Under the pieces are notes generated by a model, which did no database searches, had not been told where the DNA came from, and was given only the letters and a program-made list of their open reading frames with translations. The translations under genes and the position numbers were made by a program. DNA of 64,000 nt, taken from NCBI GenBank assembly GCA_963715815.1, contig OY970278.1:2852001-2916000 (forward strand). The letters run 5' to 3'. Positions 52,179 to 60,498 of the stretch are shown in pieces; position 1 is the first letter of the stretch; the number at the start of each line of letters is the position of its first letter. Source of the stretch: JAFAMS01 sp963715815. Lineage in GTDB: Bacteria > Vulcanimicrobiota > Vulcanimicrobiia > Vulcanimicrobiales > Vulcanimicrobiaceae.

Positions 52179-52260
52179 TTTCCGCCCGCGGGAAGGGGAG
52201 AACCGAGAGATTGTAGCAGGGTCGGCATCCCGGGTCAAACCGCGAATGAGGGCGCTTGAG

Positions 52261-52725
52261 ATGGTGGATGTTAAGGGGGTCGACGCCGGCCTTCTTCAGA
52301 CGAAATATCGTCTGACGAAGCAACGCGCCGCTATTCTGCGTGCTCTAGACGGCGCAGCACATCTTTCCGCGGAAACGATTTTAGAACGCGTTCGTGAGGA
52401 GCTTCCAGGCGTCAGCCTTGGGACGATCTACCGCACGCTCGATATCCTGCGCGAACTTGGCCTCGTCCAAGTGTTTTCGCATGCAGGTTCTGCGGCGAGG
52501 TTCGAAGCCGTGCTCGAAAAACATCATCATCTTTTGTGTACAAAGTGCACTCAGCTCGTCAACATCACGGCGCCGGGACTTGCCGATCTTGCCGCAGCGA
52601 TCGGCTCGACGCGGGGATTCTCGGAGATCGACTGCGTGCTGACCGTCACGGGGCTTTGTCCGTCGTGTTCGACGGCCAGCGTACCGATCGGCTCGAGCGG
52701 CATTTCGCGCGGCAACTCGGCGTAG
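52261..52725 (+). CDS. Fur-family metal-dependent regulator
   Basis: A 154-residue repressor. The winged helix reads TKQRAAILRALDGAAHLSAETI and VSLGTIYRTLDILRELGLVQVF, then metal sites EKHHHLLCTKC and LCPSC (two CxxC structural zinc pairs, as in PerR/Fur). Fur versus PerR versus Zur cannot be decided from sequence. ATG 52261 with GAGGG upstream (ATG 52246 also possible). The last 58 codons run antisense to flhA over 175 bp, an unusually long overlap. Confidence 0.85.
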   Translation: MVDVKGVDAGLLQTKYRLTKQRAAILRALDGAAHLSAETILERVREELPGVSLGTIYRTLDILRELGLVQVFSHAGSAARFEAVLEKHHHLLCTKCTQLVNITAPGLADLAAAIGSTRGFSEIDCVLTVTGLCPSCSTASVPIGSSGISRGNSA

Positions 52726-54674
52726 GAAAACACTTCGAGCTCGATTCCCCACCGCACCACGAGCTCGCCGAGTAAAGGTCTGGCGCGCGAACCCGTGACG
52801 ATCGCGCCGGCGTGCGCAAACCGCTCCGCGTGTGCGACGAGCGCCGAACGTAGACCGAGCGCAAAACCCGGATCCGGCGCAACGCCAAGCTCGGGATCGT
52901 CGTAGCGCAGCAGCGTCTCTTCGAGATCGAGTGCCGCAACGAGTACGTGCGGAACGCGATTGCGGCGACGCAGCTCGAGTGGCACGATGCGGCGTCGCAT
53001 CGCTTCGGCGAGCTCGCGCGGTTCGCGTCCTGCGCTCGCGTCGATGAGCGCTTCCAGCGCGACGAGCGGATCGCGGGGCCACATCTTCTCTCGTAAGAGC
53101 AGCACGAACGCTCGGTGCGCAAGCGCAACGGGCACGGCATCACCGATCTCCTTGACGATCGCCGGCGCGGCCGCACGAAGATGCTCGAGCAGCGTCGCAA
53201 ACTCTTGGCGGCCGAAGAGCTCGGCGGCATGCCGCCGCGCGACTTCCGCCAGATGCGAGCCGAGAATCGAAATCGGATCGAATACAATCAGTCCCGACTT
53301 TTCTGCGACGGATCGTAGCGCGGGATCGATTGCACGCGCGGTAAGGCCGTAGACGGGTTCGCGAACGGCATCGCCGGCAACGCTCGCCAGAAGATCATCG
53401 TTGCCGACGGCGAGCAGCCGGCCAAGCTGTAAGCGGCCAACCGCCGCGACGGCGTCGTGTACGCGAATCGCGTACGTGTCTTTCTCGCGTGTGAGATCGT
53501 CGCGCAGGCGTACGCCGGGAATCGCGATTCCAATCTCAATCGCGAGTGCGCGACGAACCTCCCCGATCCGATCGAGCAGCGCCTCGTCGTACGGCGGCTT
53601 GAGCAGTGCGAGTAAGTCCGCACCGACGTCGATCGCAATTGCATCGACGCCGACGAGCCCGAGCGCACTTTCTGGACGCCGCAATGCAACGCGTCGTGCA
53701 TCCGAATGCTTCTTGCGTGCGAATGCACTCTCGTCGCGCTGCTTACGCTGCGCAAGATGAGATACTAGGAACGCAGCGCCCGAAAGCGTCGCGAAGAGCG
53801 GTCCCGGAAGAGCGGGCACGAAAGCAAGGAGGCCAATCAACGTTGCAGCGCCGCGCAACGCATCGGGGCGCGCGAGCAGCTGTTGCGCGAGATCGCTGCC
53901 GAGCGAACGCTCGACGGCGACCCGCGTCACCATCAGGCCCATCGCAAGCGAGATCAAGAACGCCGGCAGCGTCGTTACAAGCGCGTTCCCGATCGAGAGA
54001 ATCGAATAGCGCGCGAAGGCATCGGCCGGCGCCAGACCATGGGTGAGACCGATTGCAATTCCGCCAACCAGATTCAACAGCACGATCACGAGCGCAGCGA
54101 CCGCATCGCCCTTGACGAACTTCCCGGCACCGTCCATAGCGCCGTAGAAATCTGCTTCGGCTTGAATTCGCGCGCGGCGAGCACGCGCCGCATCCGGCTC
54201 GAGAAGGCCGGCGTGCACCTCGGCATCGATAGCCATTTGTTTGCCCGGCATCGCATCGAGCGTGAACCGCGCTGCAACTTCGGCGACACGTTGCGCGCCT
54301 GTGGCGACGACCACGAATTGAATCGTGATCAAGATTGCAAAGACGATCAATCCCACAATCGGGCTGCCGCCGACGACAAACGCACCGAACGCCGGAATCA
54401 CCGCGCCGACGCCGCCCGGTTCGTCGCCGTGTGTCAGAATCAAGCGGGTTGCGGAGACGTCAAGCGCGAGACGATAGAGGGTCGCGACCAGCAGTGCCGG
54501 CGCGAATGCAGAGAATTGTAATGGCTCTTCGATCCGAATCGCGACCATCAGGACGAGCGCGGCGCAGAGGATATCGATCCCTAAGAGCAAGTCGAGCAGC
54601 AGCGGCGGTAACGGAACGACCAGTACAAGGACGATTCCCAGCACGACAGCCGCGAATGCGTAGGTGGAGCGCAT
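52551..54674 (-). CDS. flhA: Flagellar export apparatus protein FlhA
   Basis: A 707-residue inner-membrane and cytosolic gate of the flagellar type III export system. About eight helices: PLPPLLLDLLLGIDILCAALVLMVAI, then SAFAPALLVATLYRLALDVSATRLIL, FVVGGSPIVGLIVFAILITIQFVV, SAGK-like EVAARFTLDAMPGKQMAIDAE and GKFVKGDAVAALVIVLLNLVGG, each in pieces. The C-terminal domain forms the chaperone-docking ring. The expected end is near EMPLEPIGTLAVEH; another 33 residues read through antisense to fur. One-base overlap with flhB (TAATG). Confidence 0.92.
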   Translation of the reverse strand: MRSTYAFAAVVLGIVLVLVVPLPPLLLDLLLGIDILCAALVLMVAIRIEEPLQFSAFAPALLVATLYRLALDVSATRLILTHGDEPGGVGAVIPAFGAFVVGGSPIVGLIVFAILITIQFVVVATGAQRVAEVAARFTLDAMPGKQMAIDAEVHAGLLEPDAARARRARIQAEADFYGAMDGAGKFVKGDAVAALVIVLLNLVGGIAIGLTHGLAPADAFARYSILSIGNALVTTLPAFLISLAMGLMVTRVAVERSLGSDLAQQLLARPDALRGAATLIGLLAFVPALPGPLFATLSGAAFLVSHLAQRKQRDESAFARKKHSDARRVALRRPESALGLVGVDAIAIDVGADLLALLKPPYDEALLDRIGEVRRALAIEIGIAIPGVRLRDDLTREKDTYAIRVHDAVAAVGRLQLGRLLAVGNDDLLASVAGDAVREPVYGLTARAIDPALRSVAEKSGLIVFDPISILGSHLAEVARRHAAELFGRQEFATLLEHLRAAAPAIVKEIGDAVPVALAHRAFVLLLREKMWPRDPLVALEALIDASAGREPRELAEAMRRRIVPLELRRRNRVPHVLVAALDLEETLLRYDDPELGVAPDPGFALGLRSALVAHAERFAHAGAIVTGSRARPLLGELVVRWGIELEVFSYAELPREMPLEPIGTLAVEHDGQSPVTVSTQSISENPRVEPIAAARSASPGAVMLTS

Positions 54675-55585
54675 TACGATTCTCTCTGCAACGCAGCGAT
54701 GATTTGCGCGACGGCGAGATAGAGCTCGGGCGGTATCGGCCCCAGCGCATCGTGCGCGTAGAGCTGCCGCGCGAGCGGCGGATTCTCAACGAGTGGTATG
54801 CGCGTCTCCGCAGCAAGCTTCCTGACGCGCAGTGCGCCTTCGTCTGCGGCACGAACCAAAATCATTGGAACCGGCATTTCCTCGGCGACGTAACGGACTG
54901 CGATCGCGATGTGGGTCGGGTTGACGACGACGAACGTGGCGCGCCGAACGTTGCGCAGCGCACCGCGGACCATCATTCGGTGGAAACGCCGCCGGCGTGC
55001 GCGCGCTTGTGGGTCGCCATCGTGCTCGCGCATCTCGCGGCGCAGTTCGTCGACCGTCATGCGCAAACGCCGGCGCCAACTCTTATGCACGACGAGCAGG
55101 TCAATCACTGCAGCGATGCAACCGATTGCGATCGCACCTTCGATGACGCGCAAGATCGCGCTGGGCGCGGGTGCTATCTCGCATGCGATGACAACGAGGC
55201 CGGCGATCACGGCCAGTGCGCTGCGTGCCACGCTGCTCGCCGCGTCGATTCCGAGCGGAGGCGTAAGGCTCAGCCGAAACGCGAGCGACCGCAGCGAGGG
55301 TCCACGCGTTTGCGCGAACGTTGTAAGCACGGCTGCGAGCGCGCCGCCGCTCCCAGTTCCAATGACGGCGATACACGTTGCGGTGGCAATACGCGCGTCA
55401 CTGCCGTGATTTAGGATCGTCCGCAGACCTTCCAAGAGCGCCGACTGGACAAGCGGTAGCGCCGCAAGAAGTCCGAGCGAAGCACCGCACAATGTTGCGA
55501 CCGCAACGGCGTCACGCGAAATCGGGTGATCGCCTTCGCGGCGCGCGCGCTCGAGCCGCGAGGGTGTCGGCTCAAACGATTTCAG
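54674..55585 (-). CDS. flhB: Flagellar export switch protein FlhB, putative CTG start
   Basis: A 303-residue export-switch protein. Starts with the family's EPTPSRLERARREGDHPISRDA, four membrane helices, then the cytosolic domain with the autocleavage site NPTHIAIAVRYV and VPMILVRAADEGALRVRKLA. Shorter than the usual 350 residues. The conserved N-terminus has no ATG, GTG or TTG; CTG at 55585 overlapping the fliR stop (CTGA) is the only fitting start and gives MKSFEPTP. It controls the switch from rod/hook to filament export. Confidence 0.88.
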   Translation of the reverse strand: MKSFEPTPSRLERARREGDHPISRDAVAVATLCGASLGLLAALPLVQSALLEGLRTILNHGSDARIATATCIAVIGTGSGGALAAVLTTFAQTRGPSLRSLAFRLSLTPPLGIDAASSVARSALAVIAGLVVIACEIAPAPSAILRVIEGAIAIGCIAAVIDLLVVHKSWRRRLRMTVDELRREMREHDGDPQARARRRRFHRMMVRGALRNVRRATFVVVNPTHIAIAVRYVAEEMPVPMILVRAADEGALRVRKLAAETRIPLVENPPLARQLYAHDALGPIPPELYLAVAQIIAALQRES

Positions 55586-56247
55586 TGGTAGGCCAGAGAG
55601 GCAAACGCGATCAATAAGACGCCGGCGTACGCGGCCGGGTACGAGAGCGACAGATGCCCGAAGCGAGGGATGACGCGCGCAAGCACGGCGAGACCGGCAT
55701 GAACGCAGAGCGTCACGCAAATCGCGGGCGTCGCGAGTTGAAGACACAGTCGTGCGAGACTTGCGGCGTAGCCGAGGCCGACGCTGCGCAGCGTCTGTGC
55801 ATCGACGGCGTTGCCCAACGGAACGACGGAAAACGTTTTCGCGAACGCTACGACAAGCGCATCGATTCCGCCCAACGCAAAATATGCCGCAATGAAGACG
55901 AGCAGCCACAGACCACCGAACCCGACCGGCGCAACACCTATTCCGGGAATGCTCGCGCGCAAGCCGACGAGATCGTCGAGCATGCGTCCGGCGGCCGCAA
56001 CCGCTTCAAAGACGAGCGTGGCGCCAAAGCCGAATACCGCGCCCGTCAGCGCCTCGCTCGCAACGACCGCAACGAACGCTGCTGCCGAATGTTCGTGAAG
56101 AGCCCCGGCGCTTGGCAAGACCGCGACCGCGAGCGCAAATGCGAACAGCACGCGCACGCTTGCGGGGACGTTCGTCCGCGAAAATCCGGGCGCACGCACG
56201 AAGAATCCGATCGCTCGCGCGAAGACCGCAAATAGAGTCGCCGTCAC
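55582..56247 (-). CDS. fliR: Flagellar export apparatus protein FliR
   Basis: A 221-residue six-helix core component of the export gate. Seen: FARAIGFFVRAPGFSRTNVPASVRVLFAFALAVAVLP in parts, EALTGAVFGFGATLVFEAVAAAGRMLDDLVGL and a C-terminal SYPAAYAGVLLIAFAS. It is shorter than the usual 255 residues. GTG start overlaps the fliQ stop (GTGA), with flhB's CTG at the end. Confidence 0.85.
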   Translation of the reverse strand: MTATLFAVFARAIGFFVRAPGFSRTNVPASVRVLFAFALAVAVLPSAGALHEHSAAAFVAVVASEALTGAVFGFGATLVFEAVAAAGRMLDDLVGLRASIPGIGVAPVGFGGLWLLVFIAAYFALGGIDALVVAFAKTFSVVPLGNAVDAQTLRSVGLGYAASLARLCLQLATPAICVTLCVHAGLAVLARVIPRFGHLSLSYPAAYAGVLLIAFASLAYH

Positions 56248-56513
56248 GTGCCGTGGACGAGCGCCGGAAGCGCACCGATTGCGTTCGCGAACAAACTTGC
56301 GCAGAGGCGTAACCCGAACGGTCCGAAGACTGCGACGAGTGCGCCGATCGCAATCAGTTTCGGGAGCAGCGTTAGCGTCTGTTCGTGGACTTGCGACGCG
56401 GCTTGCAAGACGGCAACCGCCGTTCCAACGAGTGTCGCGAGCACAACCGCCGGCAGCGCCAACACTGCACTGACCACGAGAGCCTCACGCAAAAGGTCAT
56501 CCAGCGCCGTCAT
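56244..56513 (-). CDS. fliQ: Flagellar export apparatus protein FliQ
   Basis: An 89-residue two-helix component: LLREALVVSAVLALPAVVLATLVGTAVAVLQAASQVHEQTLTLLPKLIAI is the standard FliQ core in split form, with the conserved QVHEQTLTLLPK loop. Overlaps fliR by four bases. Separated from fliP by metF and a DUF486 gene, whereas fliP and fliQ are usually neighbours. Confidence 0.88.
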   Translation of the reverse strand: MTALDDLLREALVVSAVLALPAVVLATLVGTAVAVLQAASQVHEQTLTLLPKLIAIGALVAVFGPFGLRLCASLFANAIGALPALVHGT

Positions 56514-56562
56514 TTGGCGCAGTTTAGAGCGCCGCTATGACGCCTCGATTACGCCGGGATGA

Positions 56563-56925
56563 CTAACGTACGTGGGCGAGGATCAGGACGAGCGAGACCG
56601 CGAGCAACGCAAGGCCGGCGATTTGCTGTCCGCTGAGTGGCTCTCCAAGGATGAACCGGGACACCAGTGCGACGCAAACAATTCCTGAACATAAATGTAT
56701 GGCGCCCATTTGCGCACCGGAGAATGCTCCCGTACTGTTTCCGAGCCGCGTTGCCGTGACGTTGAGGACGTATTCAGGGAGAACGATCGCCCAGCTAATC
56801 GCGAGAGCCCCGAAGAACGTCAGCGACGACCTGAATCGCAGGTGCCCCAACCAAGCCGTGGCCATGAACGCTCCGGAAGTAACAATCATCGCGGGCACGA
56901 CAAGACGAACGAGCCATAAAGCCAT
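56563..56925 (-). CDS. DUF486 (DMT-like) small membrane protein
   Basis: A 120-residue protein with four predicted helices. The pattern GAFMATAWLGHLRF, SWAIVLPEYVLNVTATRLGN and FSGAQMGAIHLCSGI matches DUF486/small DMT proteins, where the E-Y pair is typical. Function unknown; small transporter-like. ATG 56925 is chosen because the helices begin there; the longer frame reaches into metF. It sits between metF and fliQ. Confidence 0.75.
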   Translation of the reverse strand: MALWLVRLVVPAMIVTSGAFMATAWLGHLRFRSSLTFFGALAISWAIVLPEYVLNVTATRLGNSTGAFSGAQMGAIHLCSGIVCVALVSRFILGEPLSGQQIAGLALLAVSLVLILAHVR

Positions 56926-56942
56926 CTTAGGCTCGAGCTTCG

Positions 56943-57839
56943 CTAGACCGGAAGTGTGAGACCTGGCCAGCGATTCGCGGCGCGCAACGCGGAACAAACC
57001 GCACGGCTTGCGGGCGAGCGATTTAGCGTATAGAAATGAATGCCCGGCGCACCGCGTGCAAGCAGATCAGCGCACTGGAGCGTGGCGTACGCGACGCCCA
57101 GATCGACAACCGCTTCGGGTTCGTCCGCTCGGCGCTCGAGCTCCGAGCGCAGCCGGAGTGGAATCTCCGAACCGCACATCTCCGTAAAGCGCTTGATCTG
57201 GCGGTAATCGGTAATCGGCATGATGCCGGGAAGAATCGGCACCGTGATTCCCATGCTGCGTGCGCGCTCGACGAACGTGATGTAGCGTTCGTTGTCGAAA
57301 AAGAGCTGCGTCGTGAGGAAATGCGCGCCGGCCCGAACTTTTTCGGCGGCGTAGCGCAAATCCGTTTCCGCGTTGAATGCTTCAGGATGCGTTTCAGGAT
57401 AGCACGCGGCGCCGATGCAAAACGCGTAGTCTTTGGAAAGCATCGCAATGAGCTCTGCAGCGTGCGCAAAGCCGTCCTTCGAAGCACTAAACGCTTCTTC
57501 ACCCTTTGGGGGATCGCCGCGCAGCGCCATGATGTTTTCAATATTCGCGGCGGCTAAATCATCGAACAGCGAACGCAGCTCATCGCGCGTGGCACCGACG
57601 CACGTGACATGCGCCATGACGTCGAGACCCAGCTCGTTGCGGATCCGCTTGGCAAGCTCAACCGTGCGCGCACGGGTCGAACCACCCGCGCCGTAGGTGA
57701 TCGAAACGAAGGCCGGCTGCAAGGCCCGAAGCTGCGCGATCGCCTCGAAAAGCAAGCGCACGCCGTCGTCGTTCTTCGGTGGGAAGAATTCGAAGGAGAA
57801 AAACGGCTGCCGCTGCTCGAGCGATTCGGTGATGCGCAT
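56943..57839 (-). CDS. metF: 5,10-methylenetetrahydrofolate reductase
   Basis: A 298-residue flavoenzyme making 5-methyl-THF for methionine synthesis. Seen: FFSFEFFPPKND, PAFVSITYGAGGSTRART, DVMAHVTCVGATRDEL, NIMALRGDPPKGEE, GAACYPETHPEA, GAHFLTTQLFFDNERY and PILPGIMPITDYRQIKRF. Complete. It sits 11 bases after fliP in the same orientation, so is probably transcribed with flagellar genes, an unusual location. Confidence 0.95.
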   Translation of the reverse strand: MRITESLEQRQPFFSFEFFPPKNDDGVRLLFEAIAQLRALQPAFVSITYGAGGSTRARTVELAKRIRNELGLDVMAHVTCVGATRDELRSLFDDLAAANIENIMALRGDPPKGEEAFSASKDGFAHAAELIAMLSKDYAFCIGAACYPETHPEAFNAETDLRYAAEKVRAGAHFLTTQLFFDNERYITFVERARSMGITVPILPGIMPITDYRQIKRFTEMCGSEIPLRLRSELERRADEPEAVVDLGVAYATLQCADLLARGAPGIHFYTLNRSPASRAVCSALRAANRWPGLTLPV

Positions 57840-57850
57840 CTAACCTATAA

Positions 57851-58495
57851 TTATCTAAAGCTCGCGGTCACCCCCGCACAGACGAGCGCCCACCCGTCGA
57901 CCGTGACGAACAGCAGCAGCTTCAAGGGCAACGACACGATCGGCGGGCTGAGCATCATCATGCCGAGGCTCATCAAGATCGCGGCAACCGCGAGATCTAT
58001 CGCGAGAAACGGCAGATACAACGCCACGCCGATCGCAAATGCGCTGCGTAGTTCTCCGACGACAAACGCGGGCACAAGTACGGTAATCTCGCTCGACGAT
58101 CGATGCGCAACCCGTGCGAACAGGGCGAGATCCTTTGCGCGGGTTTGCCGGATCATGAATTTGCGCAGTGGCTCGACGGCGCGCCCGACGAATGCGCTCT
58201 GCGAAAGGTGGCCGTGCGCGTACGGTTGGAGCGCGTCATGCTGGATCGCCTGAATCGTCGGCGTCATCACCAGCATCGTTAGAACAATCGCAAGTCCGGT
58301 GAGCACCATGCTCGGTGGAATTGTCGGCGACCCGATTGCCGAACGCACGAGCGAGAGGACGACGACGATGCGAACGAACGACGTCGTCATCACCGCGATG
58401 AACGGAACGATCGAAAGGAGCGTCAGTCCGGCGAGCGCGTCGAGGGGTAGGGACGCTCGCGTATGCGCGAAGAGCGCGAAAAGATCGTCCACCAC
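57851..58495 (-). CDS. fliP: Flagellar export apparatus protein FliP
   Basis: A 214-residue membrane protein, the core of the export gate. SFVRIVVVLSLVRSAIGSPTIPPSMVLTGLAIVLTMLVM contains the signature (split here by description), then FMIRQTRAKDLALFAR, LVPAFVVGELRSAFAIG, SLGMMMLSPPIVSLPLKLLLFVTVDGW. GTG start 58495 or GTG 58492. There is no long cleavable signal as in many FliP. No fliO precedes it. Confidence 0.92.
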   Translation of the reverse strand: MVDDLFALFAHTRASLPLDALAGLTLLSIVPFIAVMTTSFVRIVVVLSLVRSAIGSPTIPPSMVLTGLAIVLTMLVMTPTIQAIQHDALQPYAHGHLSQSAFVGRAVEPLRKFMIRQTRAKDLALFARVAHRSSSEITVLVPAFVVGELRSAFAIGVALYLPFLAIDLAVAAILMSLGMMMLSPPIVSLPLKLLLFVTVDGWALVCAGVTASFR

Positions 58496-58541
58496 AGCGA
58501 TGGTGGGCGCAGCGAATTTCGCCTAGATTGCCGAGGCAGGT

Positions 58542-58808
58542 CTAGGGCGTTTCCGGCCTCTCGATTAGCTCTGTAATACGGACACCAAAATTATCATCGA
58601 TCGCGACGACCTCGCCGCGTGCGACAAGCTTGTTATTCACGAGCAAGTCGACAGGGCCGCCGGCGAGCCGGTCGAGCTCGACCACGGAGCCGGTGCCCAG
58701 CTTGAGAATGTCGCGGACATTCATCTTCGCCTTGCCCAATTCAGCAGTGACCTGAAGCGACACGTTCAGGAGCAGGTCGAGATTCTTGCCGTTCTCCGAG
58801 ACTCTCAT
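58542..58808 (-). CDS. fliN: Flagellar motor switch protein FliN
   Basis: An 88-residue C-ring protein made of a single SpoA domain: LDLLLNVSLQVTAELGKAKMNVRDILKLGTGSVVELDRL, LVARGEVVAIDDNFGVRITEL. The length is the minimal FliN. Its ATG overlaps the fliM stop (ATGA). Confidence 0.92.
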   Translation of the reverse strand: MRVSENGKNLDLLLNVSLQVTAELGKAKMNVRDILKLGTGSVVELDRLAGGPVDLLVNNKLVARGEVVAIDDNFGVRITELIERPETP

Positions 58809-59563
58809 ATCAACTCATGTACCTTGAAGGCGGATCGATCGCCGAGCACGCCGCCTTCGCCCGCAGCGATGGGGTCGGGCCCAGCGTTCAGCGTCGCGTA
58901 CGGGCCCACCTTGGTTCCGAGGGGGACGACATCGCCGGGCTTTAGACCCGCTATTGTAAAGATATTGAACACGGCGACGGCGAGCTGTACGGAGCATTCG
59001 ATGGGGCAATCTTCCAGGTCCTCGGCTGCGATCATCGGCCCAATTTGCGGAGCCTTCTCGTTGGCCGCGACACCGATCACAACGTCGAGTGGTGGGGGGA
59101 TTCGCAGCTCACAGTATGCACGGCGCTCGGCCGGCGATTTCGCTCGTGCAACCGCATCGTTGCACGATCCACGAATCGGCTTGAGCCGGTCCGTAAGCTC
59201 TGCGACGAAGCGTTCGAAAACTCGTGTCTCCATCCGGGACAGCTTTTGCTCGTGATGCGGTGAGCTCTCGCCGAACGCACAACCCACGATACGCCGCGCA
59301 GCTTTGGGCGAGATCACGATACTCAGATCGCCGGCTGCAGCCGTCATCTCGAAGACGAGGTTGTCATCGCAGAGCCGGGCCCACGTTGCGGCTTCCAAAT
59401 GCACCGGTGGAAATGCGTCGATCGCAATCGATTCGCCGAAAAGATCGGAGGCGCACGACTCGACCGCGTGCGCAATCGCCGCGATCAAGCGTAAATCAAA
59501 CGGAACGCGCCGTTCGAACCGCGCGCTCGAATCCGGCGCCCACACCAGTTCGCGAACGTTCAT
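58805..59563 (-). CDS. fliM: Flagellar motor switch protein FliM (short N-terminus)
   Basis: A 252-residue FliM/SpoA-type protein. The middle CheC-like part (FDLRLIAAIAHAVESCASDLFG, MTAAAGDLSIVISPKAARRIVG) leads to a C-terminal SpoA domain (CPIECSVQLAVAVFNIFTIAGLKPGDVVPLG). The usual N-terminal CheY-P-binding peptide (LSQxEIDALL) is absent: the protein starts MNVRELVWAPDSSARFERRVPFD. Shorter than the 330-residue norm. Overlaps fliN by ATGA and the flgG-like gene by four bases. Confidence 0.8.
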   Translation of the reverse strand: MNVRELVWAPDSSARFERRVPFDLRLIAAIAHAVESCASDLFGESIAIDAFPPVHLEAATWARLCDDNLVFEMTAAAGDLSIVISPKAARRIVGCAFGESSPHHEQKLSRMETRVFERFVAELTDRLKPIRGSCNDAVARAKSPAERRAYCELRIPPPLDVVIGVAANEKAPQIGPMIAAEDLEDCPIECSVQLAVAVFNIFTIAGLKPGDVVPLGTKVGPYATLNAGPDPIAAGEGGVLGDRSAFKVHELI

Positions 59564-60276
59564 TTAACGAGATCGAAAGCTCCGCGCGCGAAGGCATTTT
59601 GCGAACGTTCTACGGCACTAATCGCGCGCATCGCAAGATAGGCATCCTGCAGACGCGAGATGGCAGCATCGGAGTCAAGCCGCCCGAGCGCGCGTCTCTG
59701 CGTTTCGATCGGCAAGAAGCTGCCGTCGTTCGGTGATCCGATGAACGGAACGACATGCGCGGGAGCACCCACATGTGTCGCATCGATCCGCTCGAGACGC
59801 GTACCCGCCGGAAAACGGGCAAGCCCGACGCGTCCCACAACGACACGCTCGACGCTCGACTCGCCGGTTTTCGGATCGAGCACGCTGCGCGCGTATCCGA
59901 ACACGCCGTCCGGCTCGACGCGAATATCCTGCGCGCGTCCGAGCAACGCATCGTTCGCGTCGATCTGCAAGGGACGCGGATACGCCGGAGTCATCCCCAT
60001 CACAAATCCAAGCACCGGCGTCCCATCGCTGCTGACAAGAAAGCCATCATGCACGGCAAGCGCGCCATCGCGCGTGTACGATGGCCGCGCAGCATCGCCG
60101 GCAACAAGATACGCATCCGGCGGTAACGCTACAGACAACGGATCGTTCGTCAGCTCCGCCCGCTCGGGCCGAAGCGCATCTTGAAAATTCGGCTGCGCGC
60201 CTCCGGTGAAAATCATGCGCAAATCCTCAGCACGCCGCTCGACGTTCTCGATCGCATTCGCAACACCAACATTCAC
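59560..60276 (-). CDS. Flagellar rod/hook-basal body protein (FlgG/FlgF family)
   Basis: A 238-residue exported rod-type protein. The core SYTRDGALAVHDGFLVSSDGTPVLGFV is the FlgE/F/G signature, and the C-terminal ISAVERSQNAFARGAF matches the family's last helix. The N-terminal helix is weak: NVGVANAIENVERRAEDLRMIFTGG. Compared with FlgG (about 260) it is short, so FlgF or a divergent FlgG. Start: GTG 60276 with GAGG nine bases upstream, overlapping a preceding stop (GTGA). Confidence 0.75.
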   Translation of the reverse strand: MNVGVANAIENVERRAEDLRMIFTGGAQPNFQDALRPERAELTNDPLSVALPPDAYLVAGDAARPSYTRDGALAVHDGFLVSSDGTPVLGFVMGMTPAYPRPLQIDANDALLGRAQDIRVEPDGVFGYARSVLDPKTGESSVERVVVGRVGLARFPAGTRLERIDATHVGAPAHVVPFIGSPNDGSFLPIETQRRALGRLDSDAAISRLQDAYLAMRAISAVERSQNAFARGAFDLVK

Positions 60277-60498
60277 AGCGCGTACCTCACCTGCCCAAGC
60301 GCCTTCTCCACGACATCGCGCAGCACAGCCGGACAAAACGCAACGATCTGCACACGTCCTCTCGCCGCGCACGACATAAAGACAAACTCGGCCTTGCGGC
60401 ACCTCAAAAACAAACCTCGTCGCCTTCGGCTGCGATCGCAATCGCACAAGAATATCTGTTGCGAGCGCAGACAATCGCGCTCTACGGTCCCCTAACAA
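60273..60498 (-). pseudogene. Small gene broken by a one-base frameshift
   Basis: Two frames join into one plausible protein of about 70 residues: RARLSALATDILVRLRSQPK and TRFVFEVPQGRVCLYVVRGER in one frame, then VQIVAFCPAVLRDVVEKALG and QVRYAL in the next, ending at a TGA that overlaps the flgG-like GTG (GTGA). A single extra base near 60355-60362 separates them. Start guessed as TTG 60498. I do not recognise the product. Either a sequencing error or a decayed gene. Confidence 0.4.
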
